Origin: Casuarius casuarius | Taxonomy: Eukaryota; Chordata; Aves; Casuariiformes; Casuariidae | Direction of reading: 5' to 3' | NCBI GenBank assembly: GCA_003342895.1 | Contig: PTFA01000082.1 | Location: 873,527-937,526 of the forward strand | DNA length: 64,000 nt | In this document: positions 37,601-48,660 of the stretch, one piece after another | How the letters are laid out: each line of letters starts with the position of its first letter | How positions within the stretch are numbered: position 1 is the stretch's first letter | Notes under the pieces: model-generated | What the model saw: the letters and a program-made list of their open reading frames with translations, nothing else | What the model was told of the DNA's origin: nothing | Databases searched by the model: none | Program-made: the position numbers and the translations under genes

Positions 37601-40600
37601 GGCAGCTCAAAATTGCAGCATAGCTGCAGAAAACATTTTTTTCACAAAAACTTTTTTTCTCATGAAGCCTTAGTTTGCTTGTTTCTCTCAGCAGATGCAG
37701 CAGCTACCAGAAAGGAAGGGTTGCGCTGGGTAAACAAGAAATCTAATGTCTCACCCTGAAATGCAGGATCTTCTTTCCTCTCACCTAGATATTGTTGCCT
37801 TGCCCAAAATTGCATTGTGTCAAATTAAACATGCTGAATCTAAAAGCCTTGCATTAATAGCAAGGAAAAATACAGAAGCCGAATAATGGTGGTGAGCAAG
37901 ACTGTGTGTTATCCGGAAGATTATTCCAGAGGAATGGTCAAAGAGGAAGATAATCTATTTAAAAGCTCCAGGCGTTACGTGCCATTATGTAATTACTGTA
38001 GTTCCTACTGGTAATGAAAGTAGGCTTTCCTGCAAAAAAGAAAGCTTTGAGGATAGTCACAAAATGGTGGAGAACTCCCCTTTTTATATTGCTGTATTTA
38101 TTTTTATGTATATTTATATTGCAGCAGTAATGAAGAGCGGATGGTAGTCTACTTTAGACAGGCATAGAAGGGTTATTTCCATTCTGCAAAACATTGAAAG
38201 AAACAGAGAGGAAACATAGCACACCCGACTCCTTTTAAAACTACATAGGGGCATGCAGAGGCAAGGTGTTTAGAGCACGACCCTAGTAACACTGGCTAAC
38301 AGTGCTTGCATATGGGCTCCCTACAATGCAAATGTGCATATAGATAAACACTTGGAGAAACTCTATTACGTTCTCCTTCTTTTCCTTAAAGAAACTTTTC
38401 CTACTGTGGTTCTGAAGCCAGTGAATGAATTTAGATATGCTTGAAGCAGCCTGTTTAGCTTCATAGTCAGAGAAGCACAGAACTTTCGATATTTTTCCTT
38501 ATTGTTTGAGAGTATTTTGAAAATGGTCTTGGCTCAACAACAGAAAAAAATGATCATGGGATGGAACAAGAGAAATTAGGNAATTATTAAATTTAACACC
38601 AAGCCCCAGGATAATACTGGCTTTTGGCTAATATCCCACAAAGCATAACGTAAAATCTCATGGGGTGTGCGGCACAGAGGCAGAGCACCATAGCATGCCN
38701 GATGCCTACACCATAGATGACAAACATCTATTCAAAATTAAGTCTGTACTACCTGGATGAAACATTGAAAATTAAAAATACCTAAATTATGAGATAACTA
38801 GCTATGCANTCCTTGCATGAAAGATGCAGATCAGGTAAAATGGATTCACACAAAACCTACAACATGATTCAAGCATAGACATGTCCTCTTTTAGAAGCCA
38901 AGAAATGAATAGGGATGAACTCAAAGTTAAGGACTATTTTCAAAGTAGAGTGGAGAACTCATTCTTACCAAGTATTTTGTTATTTTGTTTTTTTGATAAA
39001 AAAGAATGCATTTACAGTGTTTTAGAGTCTTAACTGTTTATGCCATCCTTTCACATTTTTAAAATTGATAGTCTGTTTTAAACATTAAGATCTACAGACT
39101 TATTTAAGATTTTTTGGATTAGTGGGAATGCTGCAGGAACAGATACAACTAAGCAATGAATAAAGGCATTCTCTGAAAATACAAAAAAGTGTTTACATAT
39201 GGACACTTCAAACATTGCACAGGCACTGTAGTCTTGTAAGAGGAGAAAGGTTTGTAACCGGAGTGAAATAAAAGTGACTACAAGTTATGAATCATTTAAC
39301 TTCAGGTAACTAATAGCTGCTGTTGCTTTCTATTTATTACTGTAACATCCTTTTATCAGTTAGGTCTGAGGTCTTTCATCAATCATCTGTTACCAGTGAA
39401 TGAAATCAATGAATATTTTGGAACAAAAAGAAGTGAATAGAGATGACAATGAGAGCCAAAATGACAATCTAGTCAATTAAATTCTCCCATAGAACTAATC
39501 ACTTCAGTTTATAATGCCAAATACGGGAGTGGGAGGANGAGGAAGCAGAATGATAAAACAAGTGCCGACAACAAACAGGTTTTTCTTTAAATCAGCATAA
39601 ATATTGAAGGTTTTTAAATGTTTGAACTGCTGATGCAGGCATCTCTTCTATGGTTTTCAGGACCAGATATTAAATTCTAGATGAGGGACTTGCTTAATGC
39701 TTTTCAATCTTTCAACCTCAGCAAATAAGTCTGTTTTGTTTATTTACTCGAGTGTTAAGCACATTTTATCATGGAAACGTCTCTTGCAAATTTTGTATAT
39801 TTTCATCCTATTTTCTATCTTGTGCTTTTGGCCTTTTGGTACCCTTTTTTTCAAAGCAGAGTTAGCATGCAAAAAGCATAATTTAATTGAGCAATAAAGA
39901 TCCTAATATTTTCATGCATCTAAGAAATTTAATATGCTCTGCAGCTCACNGAAATAAAACCAATTCAATAAGCTCTTGCTTTTTCCCCTCGTTGTTTACT
40001 TAAGCTTTTATTACCAGTGTAGTGCTCATGATTGGTGAAGAAATGACAGCAGGGAAGTCTTGAGTCCTCTATGTAACCACCAGCTAGGAACAGCTGAGGT
40101 GGAAACAATGCAAAATTATTCTACCAGTGCAGATCCACTTCACATCTGACCTAACAGTGCCATTTCTTCTAAAGCAAAGTGGCCAGTCAAGTTTGATGTT
40201 CACTCAATTTTTTAGCCTCATGTAGACTTCCAACTGTGCCAAACTGTGCATGATGGTTCTATAATGCTCTTGCCAACATACCAACAACCTATCTTCAGAC
40301 ACCTTGGTAGGATTTGAATAAGAGTTTCCAAAACTTACACAGTCAAGTACTGGAAATAAATATTTCCAGTATCCCTGCAGAGAAAACGGTGTATAAGCAA
40401 ATGGTCATCAACAGACACTAAAGGCCTATGCAAATGAACAAACACTTGTCTGACACTTAAATGTGCATCTGGAAAGGCATAATTTACATTTCAAGCTCTG
40501 ATTCAGATGTCTACATTAGCTAGAAGGAAAAATCCTTCATATCTAATTTAAACTCTGGCATGGACTTTTTCAGCACAGTTTATAGTGCAACACTATGTTC

Positions 40601-41589
40601 TGAAGCAAAAATCAAAGCTACCATGCAATATATAGCTCTTTGGCAAAATATCCATAATAGTTAAGAGTATGCTTTAGATTCCAGAAATGTGGAAATATCT
40701 TCAAAAAATATAAATTTTCTCTTTTATAGCACCTGAAAAACACAGTATGATATGATTTTGCTTAATGTATGCATAAAGCATATTTGTGACAGTCATATCA
40801 ATAAAAATAGAGACTCTGCAAAACTATGCTATAAATCCACCTTTTCATTTGACAAAGAGGGGTTATTTTTCCACTGTAACACTAACAAATATAGATATTA
40901 TTTTAAAGTGTTGTTTTTAGCCAGGAAGCATAGAACTAGTCATACTTTGCCACTGCTAAACAGGTAATAAGAATGGCTGAGACCTCCTAGCACTTCTTAT
41001 GGTAATACTCCCATATGTGATGTTTTAAGACTGGCCTCGAAATCAGTCAACGTGTACACTTAAAAACATATCTTTGTGCTTTCTTTGCAAAACCATGAAC
41101 CCAGTTATGCAAAAGTGTCACACGTGAAAATGTTTGTGGAACATGGACATAAACTGACTTAACATATCAAGATAAATTAAAGTATTATTCAACCACATGA
41201 CATGAGCAATATGTCATGCTTTCAGTTCACTCACATGTAGGTTTTACGATATTAGATCTCACATTACCAGAAAGGTAAATATTTATGAAGTAGAACTTAA
41301 GGCATCACATGTAATACTAACCATGTCATGTGGTATCTTGTTAATGGGAAACTTCTCTGACACGTGGGTATATTCATGAAGCAGAACCTTTTCTGTATCT
41401 GTGCTGAGCCCTTGTCAGGAACAGAAGCAGTTAAAGAGACAAAATGAACAACAGCTTCCAATTGCTATAGAATAAAATATAACTAGTCCTGCTGTGTTCC
41501 TTAGAAGACAAGAGTAATGAGGCACTTGCCAGGCTCCAGTGTAATTACGCAAGATGCGAAAGATAGGGCTAAAGGTCTCACAATCAAGA
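37601..41589. other. AT-rich non-coding DNA
   Basis: No gene, RNA or repeat family is recognised. Ambiguous bases occur at 38581, 38700, 38809, 39538 and 39950. The sequence becomes typical MIR text from about 41590. Confidence 0.6.
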
Positions 41590-41748
41590 CACTGGTGGAC
41601 CTATTCCTCACCCTAGCTCTGCCTTGCTGCATGACCTTTCATTTTAACCTCTCCAGACTTCAATTTCCTTAATTGCAAACTGGTGGTATCAGCATTTATA
41701 AGTCACTTTAAAATCTATGGACAAAAAAGGCTATCCAAGGGCCATGCA
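41590..41748 (+). repeat. MIR SINE (ancient tRNA-derived), plus strand
   Basis: The segment reads through the MIR core and tail in order: CTAGCTCTGCCTTGCTGCAT followed by GACC (the 'ctctgccactgctgtgtgacc' portion), CTCTCCAGACTTCAATTTCC ('ctctgtgcctcagtttcc'), TTGCAAACTGGTGGTATCAG, then CACTTTAAAATCTATGG ('cactttgagatctatgg') and GGCTATCCAAGGGCCA at the tail. It is missing the 5' tRNA-like part and is highly diverged, as expected for a MIR in an amniote genome. The retroviral LTR is inserted about 14 bp beyond its 3' end. Confidence 0.75.
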
Positions 41749-41757
41749 CATACTAGT

Positions 41758-41762
41758 GCTAT
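41758..41762 (+). other. Target-site duplication, left copy (GCTAT)
   Basis: GCTAT at 41758-41762 immediately precedes the TGT start of the LTR and is repeated exactly at 42420-42424. A 5-bp duplication is the staggered-cut signature of integrase. Confidence 0.9.
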
Positions 41763-41910
41763 TGTAGAGAACCGGTACTAAATGCGGTTTTGTCTCGACA
41801 TTGCCGCTGCTGCTGCAGAGCCGCCACTGCCAAGGTGTGTCCGGCAATGCCGCGCCAGCGCCCCGGGGAGCTGTCCGTGAGGTAAACAACCTCGTGCACC
41901 TGCAGGGGGG

Positions 41911-41932
41911 AAAAAGGGCGCAAAAAGGGCAG
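41911..41932 (+). repeat. 11-bp tandem duplication in LTR U3
   Basis: AAAAAGGGCGC (41911-41921) is followed directly by AAAAAGGGCAG (41922-41932). Short tandem duplications are common in retroviral U3 enhancers. Confidence 0.75.
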
Positions 41933-41990
41933 AAGGCCGCCTCTAGGGGAACAGCACGTCTGGCGCGAACCGCACATACTCATTTGCCAT

Positions 41991-42065
41991 CTGCGCATGA
42001 GCAGGAGACCCCCAGATGCCCCCAGCTCATTTCTGGAAGGTTCCGAGAGGGCGGACTGCGCATGA
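41991..42065 (+). promoter_or_regulatory. Paired CTGCGCATGA repeats (NRF1-like half sites) in LTR
   Basis: The identical 10-mer CTGCGCATGA occurs at 41991-42000 and 42056-42065, 65 bp apart, upstream of the TATA box. TGCGCATG resembles the consensus bound by NRF1 (TGCGCATGCGC). A duplicated enhancer element is a normal LTR feature; which factor binds is inference. Confidence 0.5.
42031..42043 (+). promoter_or_regulatory. Perfect three-unit heat-shock element in LTR
   Basis: TTCTGGAAGGTTC fits TTCnnGAAnnTTC exactly: TTC at 42031-42033, GAA at 42036-42038 and TTC at 42041-42043. This is the binding pattern of heat-shock factor trimers. It lies about 77 bp upstream of the LTR TATA box, a normal promoter-proximal distance. 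One such match somewhere in 64 kb is not improbable by chance; its position inside a promoter is what makes it notable. Confidence 0.45.
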
Positions 42066-42102
42066 CAGCTAATCTGCATGGGGAGTGAGGAAGCACCTCC
42101 CA

Positions 42103-42112
42103 GAGGCGGGGC
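42103..42112 (+). promoter_or_regulatory. GC box (Sp1-type) in LTR
   Basis: GAGGCGGGGC fits the Sp1/KLF consensus and sits 8 bp upstream of the TATA box, the usual arrangement in retroviral U3 promoters. Confidence 0.6.
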
Positions 42113-42119
42113 AAGAACC

Positions 42120-42127
42120 TATAAAAA
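42120..42127 (+). promoter_or_regulatory. TATA box of the solo LTR
   Basis: TATAAAAA at 42120-42127 is a strong TATA consensus. Transcription would be expected to start 25-32 bp downstream, near 42150, at the start of the segment GCTTGTTTGCGATAACTGG, which would be the U3/R boundary. Confidence 0.75.
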
Positions 42128-42223
42128 CTGCAGACTGTGTGAATGGGGGGGCTTGTTTGCGATAACTGGAGATCTGGAGTGGAGTCAGTGGAACATCATC
42201 GGACTTGGAGTGGCGGTAGCTAG

Positions 42224-42318
42224 TTTTTTTTCTCCTTTTCCAACTTTCTCTATCTTTTCCCCTTACCCTTGTTCCCCTCTCCCCTTCGCCTTTTCCCCAC
42301 CTTTTCTCCCCACTCCGT
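42224..42318 (+). other. Pyrimidine-rich tract inside LTR
   Basis: About 95 bp is roughly 90% C/T (T-runs followed by CCCC/TTTTCC blocks, with only isolated purines). It lies in the R/U5 part, downstream of the proposed start and directly before the AATAAA-like signal. It would give a C/U-rich RNA segment, possibly a PTB-type binding region or a polypyrimidine tract. Confidence 0.7.
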
Positions 42319-42320
42319 CG

Positions 42321-42328
42321 AATATAAA
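42321..42328 (+). terminator. Candidate LTR polyadenylation signal
   Basis: AATATAAA contains the AATATA and TATAAA variants of the AATAAA hexamer, about 90 bp before the LTR end. No perfect AATAAA is present in the LTR, so this is the best candidate. Confidence 0.4.
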
Positions 42329-42419
42329 GTTAAAAGGTTGTACGATATTTGACCGGTTTTAGGGTCTTAATTTCGTCCTTGGGATCGTAATGAAACCTTC
42401 CCGATATTGGATCGGGACA

Positions 42420-42424
42420 GCTAT
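42420..42424 (+). other. Target-site duplication, right copy (GCTAT)
   Basis: GCTAT directly follows the ACA end of the LTR and matches the left copy exactly. Confidence 0.9.
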
Positions 42425-45400
42425 CAAACATATTTGGTCAGCTATTCTAGCCATAAAACACAAAAGCTGAATAGCTGTTTTCTTTGCCAGACATTGACTG
42501 GTCATTGCTAACTATGATTTGTGGCATTAATGTGGTTATTACTACCACCATCAGCATAACGTGTAGCTACAGACCCCAGCGGCTCACACTATACAAACAC
42601 AGAATAGCAACGTCCATGTTCTACAGGCTTGCAATGTAATTTTCAAAAATCCTCAAGAACAAGGGAATAAAAAGTGTCAGTAAGACACACTGGCTAGCAT
42701 GATAGGCAGTAATCTTAGCCCATTTGCAGAACACTTATACAGACTAGTCAAACAGTGCTACAAGGAGTATCCAGTTCAATACCTGCTCCAGTGCCATCTT
42801 CAACACCAATTTTTTTGTAATGGTTGCTACAGCTGCTTCCTCCTCAGTTTTATTTCTGACTGCTCAGAAAACTAAATTATCCACTTGCCGTAACCTACTG
42901 CAACTTGTTAAGGATTCACCACTTCAAGGGCTATTGAAATGAAAGCAACAGCAATGGAAAGTGCGCAGAATTTTTTTCCATGTGCAGAAAGGGCCATATA
43001 TTGATGAGATTTATACATCAGCCATGTTGAGAAATCAGCTGTATTTATTTCTTAAAGTAAGGGATTGATGAAAGAACTGCATTCGGACTAACTACAATAA
43101 AGAATTGTGTTCTATAACCTACCAAAACCAACAGACTGAATAAATATCATGGGCATCTTTGGCCCTTACTAACAGGGAAGTCAGCCTGGGGGCAAAAATA
43201 CGGTCACTAATGCATGGAACAAACTAGTGCATGTTACACAAGGACATACACAGCAACAAGAATAGCCTGCTCCTCCTTCCACATCTAAATGAGACACCTA
43301 CTATATAAATTTTGTTTATCTTGTCTCCCCATGGGAAGGTTTTGAGATGGGATCTCTTTGCTGAGTAAGAGCCAAATGACTACATGACTCCTCTTATGCT
43401 GTTTCTGAAGCTCTCTACAGAGATCTATTGCATAACACCAATACAAAATGTAAAGGAAACCTCTTGTGAAAACTTGAGGTAACTTGGGCTCATCACATGC
43501 CAGAAATAATGTTTTCACTGCGCTCTGCTTGTTGACTCCTGTTCAGTAACCACTTGCAACCCTGATTCTCTCTAGTCGGTAGTGCACAGCATTGGAAGAA
43601 CATTTTGGCTTTTGCATGCACAGAAGAAGAGCACATACCTCCCCTGTATTGATACATCAAGTGCGTTACATTCACTTCTGGTTTTCCCTGAACCTAGAAC
43701 CCTACGAATTCTCTCCCTATCCAGTTCAGTATATCATGTCTTGACTCACCAGAGTACAACAAATAACAGAAGGCATTATTTAAAACAAACTTTTTGGTTT
43801 TGATTTTTTTAAGCAATTTGTACTGCACAATAAATTTGCAAATACTGTAGGGCAATTTTTTAACTACCAAAATGGGAAAGTTGCACTGAATAAACAAATC
43901 ATTCTACTCTCCTCAGATCTGTTTAGGAAGAAAACTGCCTACAAGTCAAAACCAGAGAAAGACCCATTTTAAAATAGATCCTGTCTGCCTGCATCCATCA
44001 TCCCTTTCTCCCGTTTGTCAAGACTCTATGGCCTTGAGCTCTGACTTAATTCATAATGGCAAGTTAAGTTCATCCTTTATTTAATCTCAATTTAATAAAT
44101 TACTGCTAAACGGTCTTTCTCGTAATTTATTACCATATAATAATGGCTTTACAGGAGGCCATTTTGGAGCTGTTCTGAGCTAGAGAGAACAGTCCACAGC
44201 ATTATAAGGTTGTCTGTCAGCTAACGTGTACCTAGTTCTTCATGCACTATTTTTAATTTTTTAGGTTTCTACAGGATGGTATTTTTCCAGGAATGCTGTA
44301 TTTGATGGTTCCATGAGCAAACTAAAATGCAAGACTAAATATTTAGTATTATTACTGTTTGTGTTGTCACTCACATGAATAATTCTTAGTCAGTTGGGGC
44401 ACTGTAGGAAGGTAATACTAGATAAGAGTCCCAGAATTTCCCCTTCACTCTTTCAGTGTCCTCTTTGAATTGCTTAGAACAAAAGCAGCATTAAACTGGT
44501 CTGCTAAATAATTCTAGCCCTAACTAAAATGGCAACTTACAGCTTTACATAAATCACTCTCAAAAGACAGATGGAAACTTGTAGCTTAATGCCCAGAAAA
44601 ATGGATTTACTTTTTATTCATTCAACTAGTGAGAGCTCNGACCTGTGCAGGTCAATCATGTGTACTGGAACATGAGCTAAACAGCTCTTTGGTATCAGAT
44701 TTTGGTTTGGATGCAGTTGTGGCCTATTTGGAGCAATTAGAGTCAAATTGTATTGATGCGCAGTTTCTTACTCAAAGTCAGGGCAAATGACAAATGAATA
44801 ATGCTGGTAACCTATGACGTTGACTTCTTCAGAAGAGAGCAGGGGTGCAGAGTCACAGTCTCCTTTTTAAAGTTGAAGACTATTCAAGTTTTGTGAAACA
44901 ACATTAGTAAATATATGTAGGCATTATACAGTGCTCTGTTGCTGGAGGACTAGCACTACAAAATAATCTGGAAAATGGAAAGAATAAACATTAGAGAAAT
45001 TAAAGGCTAAAATTGGGGAGGCTTTTTTTCCTTGTTCTGCCATTGCCAGAGACTGTTTTGACAAACAAAACACAGGGTGTTTGACAAACAGTAACAAAAA
45101 AGAATATTTTTCCATCCTTTTTAGTTTTATCATCAGATCCTAATATTCAACAATTTTATATTACCCCATGGTTTTATGTGATTATCTTGTGTGTTATTTG
45201 CAAAAAATCCTATGTTAAACTAATTTGTGATGTCTATCAAAAGCTCCTTGCAAAAAATGGCCACATCATCCAGAAAATACTACCGATGATTGTCATAATG
45301 TGGGATCCTTATCTGCAGAAAAGACAACTTCGAAAAACCTAGGAGAATTAATTATCCTCCTAGACTTACTGGACAGAATGAAGCTTGCTTGCAAAGTAGC

Positions 45401-48400
45401 ATTTGGAAGGTGACTGTTACAGATAGCTGTACATTGATACAGCAATGTATCTATACCATGGATAAATGAAAGACTCCCAACTCCATAGGTATCAGCTCAG
45501 CTCTATAGACACTGAATTCACTTACAAAAGGTTTAATAAGATGTAGAGAAAGAAAGAGTTAAATGCAAGGCTAGCTGTAATGTCCCTGATCCATATCAGA
45601 CTGTATTCTTGAATGTCTGTTAGAGCGCCTCGGTAGCTATCACAACAAAGGAGTGTAGATACTTCCACCACCCCAAGACAAGATGAGGAGTCAAAGCCAG
45701 GAGAAAGGTGATGATACCCCGCCATTGACGGATGTCTCAGAATTCACTCCTGCCCAGACAAAATGTTCTATTTGGCTAAATGTCAGATTTAAAATACTAG
45801 CTTGCACGAAAGCAATTTTCTCCTCCTTTCAGCTTGAGTTAGTCATTCAGCCATGAAAACCAGGTAAACGCAGAGCTTAGACATATCGGATGGTGCAAAT
45901 GATACTCCTTAAAGATACTCCTCCCTGCTATAATGGGAAATGACGAAAGAATGACATCAGAATGAATGATGGCCATTACATTAACTGGCAACTTTGGACA
46001 GTTACTGTATATTATAGCCTCACATCTAGAAAAAAGGAACAGTTTTCTCTATCTTTGCTTCAACTAAAATTTCCACAAACCCAACTGACTTACAGCAGTG
46101 TAATCAAGTTAGTCTTTTAAAATAGAAATTATACTTGCAAAGTTAATTGTGGACACATGTCCTTAATAACAATCACAGATGGAGGGTTTGCTCTTTAGAA
46201 AGCCTATGCAGCAGAATTTAGATAAAGGTCAGATTTTTTATTATAATAGTTATGAATTTTTACAAATCACAGATTCCTTTCGCTGTTAGAATAAAACAGA
46301 AAATGAGCAAAGCCAATGTTTTTGTGTTTTTCTGGACCTCTAATGCCAGCAATTCTTTGAGTTTGCACAGATTTGGTAGCAGAGTAAAATCTGACTGGTT
46401 GAGCCAGTTGTTGCACAATTCATGGCAATGATCACCTTCAAGGCAAATCGTTTTGCCAGTGCTATCAGTGTCAACTCTGAGAGTGAAACTTAAAGCTTTA
46501 CTATCTTCTATCACATGGGCAGAAGTCAGAGAAAAGCAGCTTGAGGNCAGTCTGTGTCTTTCAGTAGTCAAGCACCTCTGAAAATTAAGTGTTCCTAATG
46601 AATGTTACAGTATGCGGCACAGAGACTGTCCTCCGGTGATAATAAAAAGATTAAGTGGCTAAAAAGCAGCAATCAGCAAAATAATAAATGAATGATGTGT
46701 TTTTTTAGAGTGGAAAAGGAAATAAATTCTCTGATGAGGGACAAACAAAAATATACCAGAAAGACTTTCCCTAAAAAACAGGATACAATAGATGACATAC
46801 TTGCACCTATTAATACAATAGCTACATAACAGGAAAAGTGCAGCATACTATTATGTCCACTGCATTGTTCAAGTTTATGGACTGTTTCTCAGGTACCTGA
46901 AGGTATTTTAAGTGGATGTCTATAAAGCAAGGCCTTTCTTTCCTTGGTGTCATCACTTAACACTCTCTTAGACTTCTTAGGAGAGAACATTTCTCTTTTG
47001 TTCTGCAGATTTAATTTCTTCCCCATTTTCTGCTTTCCTCACCCCATCCTCCTCAATGAAACAACAAAAAGCAACCTGAAAGGGAGCAAAATGGAAAGTA
47101 GTGCTACATAACACTTTCTTCTCAATACAGAGGAAGTATAACAAGCCAAGAAGCAGAAGAGCTGGTTAGGCAGAGGACAGTATCCAAAAGAGAACTGCTT
47201 GACATAGCAGCCTCTTTCTTCAAATGTTTTGCACAAGGAAGAGAATGAGGCATGTACAAACTTTCACATATAGGTCTGAAAACATANCTAACAACTAAGA
47301 CCATATTTATTATCATGTAGGCATTGTGAACTTTTTTCCAGTTCCAGTTCACTCAGCTCTCTGTGAATGTACAGCCAACAGTAGTGAAGTACACAGACAA
47401 ATACCAAATACTTCCAGTTCATATCAAAGTACTACCAGCTTCTTTCTGATGCCTATACAAGGGTTTTCAGTTGCAGGTCTACATTAGACATGGCAAATAT
47501 TATTAAAATACTCCACAGATATCCACGAATACATTGCATTTTAAAGATGAAAGTTAATTGGCAGGACTTCACCAGGACATGTAAGTTCTGATCAGTACCT
47601 TCCAATGACCTTCATCAGCTTGGACTGTCCCTGTATGAGCTCCACTCAACCAAATCAATTTACACTCAGAGAAAATAAATACTTCATAATTAAGCTTTTG
47701 TTTCTGTTTTGGAAGGTACCATATTCTGGTGGAGAATTTTTTTCTCTTTTAGCAAAGACACTGGTCTAAGCCTTACCCATTTGGGTTTTGGGGCCAAGAT
47801 CAGCGACATCTACAAATGCCTGTGCCTGCCGCAAAAGTACTTTCTGAGTGCAGACAAGCAGTGCAGTATGGCTGATGGAAGCACTGTGAGTGCAGAACTG
47901 TGTGTGTATGGGTAAATCAGATTACCACATCAAGGGCTACTAGAACGGCCTATGCCACAAGGAATCCTGGCAATCCAAGAACATACCCTTGCAAAACTGA
48001 AATACATATTTTCAGTCCAGCCATTGCCTGGAAAAAAAAAAAATCAAGGTATCGGATGAAGTTCAATCTTAACATCGCTTGGCAGGTAATTAATAAATAA
48101 ATAAATAAATAAAAGGCATTTCCCAAACAGTTGAAAGAATTTGACTGAAATGATTTTTGCTATAATAATCACATGTGAAAGAGAGCTATTCAGAAGCACA
48201 GGAAAAGTATTATGTGATGTTTACCAGACCATTTGTTTCATTTGTTCAAATGAGTGGGTTCTGAACAAAAATGTTCTTGAAAATAGCAAAAAATAGCCAT
48301 ATGACAAAAGTGTGCATTTACCAGAATGGGCAGCAAAGCTTACAAAACCTCTTCTGATGTATTTACAGTCACAAGGAAAACTCCGACAGCCCAGCACTAG

Positions 48401-48469
48401 GTCAGCAGTGCCCTTCCACCCCACCCACAGTGGATAAGGGCTAAGAACCAAAACACTGAACTGTCTCTT
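42425..48469. other. Long AT-rich non-coding stretch
   Basis: No gene is recognised. Two subregions are complex and rich in homeodomain-type cores, and could be conserved non-coding elements by impression: about 43990-44190 (with CAATTTAATAAATTAC and TAATTTATTACC) and about 45840-46030 (with GAATGATGGCCATTACATTA). A 12-base A-run is at 48030-48041 and a (TAAA)n microsatellite at 48091-48114. Ambiguous bases lie at 44639, 46547 and 47287. Confidence 0.6.
48091..48114. repeat. (TAAA)n microsatellite
   Basis: There are about five uninterrupted TAAA units. A similar (ATAA)n tract lies at 50436-50453. Confidence 0.85.
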
Positions 48470-48660
48470 AGAAGCTTGGGCTCTATTCCTGCTGCTGCCC
48501 CTGGCCATCGGCAAATTACTTTACTCCTCTGCCTGTCTGTTTCTCCCATCTGCAAAATAAGGAGAAAAATACCATCTCCCATTTTAAGGAATTTTGAGAC
48601 TTACAAAGAACGCCACAATAATGAAAAACACCATACAGTAAGTTGGTATTACTATTATCT
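48470..48660 (+). repeat. MIR SINE (ancient tRNA-derived), plus strand
   Basis: The phrases follow the MIR core and tail in order: GCTTGGGCTCTATTCCTGCT, CTGGCCATCGGCAAATTACT ('cttgggcaagtcact'), CCTCTGCCTGTCTGTTTCTC, CCATCTGCAAAATAAGGAGA, AATACCATCTCCCA, GAATTTTGAGACTTACAAAG, and near the 3' end CAGTAAGTTGGTATTACTAT. This is one of the clearer matches in the window despite its divergence. Confidence 0.8.

Larger units (their letters stand above)
41763..42419 (+). mobile_element. Solo LTR of an avian endogenous retrovirus
   Basis: The 657-bp element begins TGTAGAGAACC and ends GATCGGGACA, so it has the TG...CA termini of a retroviral LTR, and it is flanked by a perfect 5-bp duplication. Inside, in the order expected on the plus strand, are a CpG-rich U3 with enhancer-like motifs, a GC box, a TATA box (42120-42127), a pyrimidine tract and an AATAAA-like signal (42321-42328). 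I count about 35 CpG in the element, against very few in the flanking DNA, so it has had little time to lose CpG by methyl-C decay: it is young relative to the MIR and old CR1 copies. There is no internal coding sequence and no second LTR, so this is a solo LTR left by LTR-LTR recombination. A 5-bp duplication is compatible with several ERV classes, including ERVL-like; I do not assign a family. Confidence 0.9.

Noticed and set aside
41759..42362. Open frames across the LTR (106, 95 and 94 codons)
   Set aside because: They arise from the CpG-rich LTR sequence itself, and an LTR is not expected to code. Nothing in them resembles a known protein.
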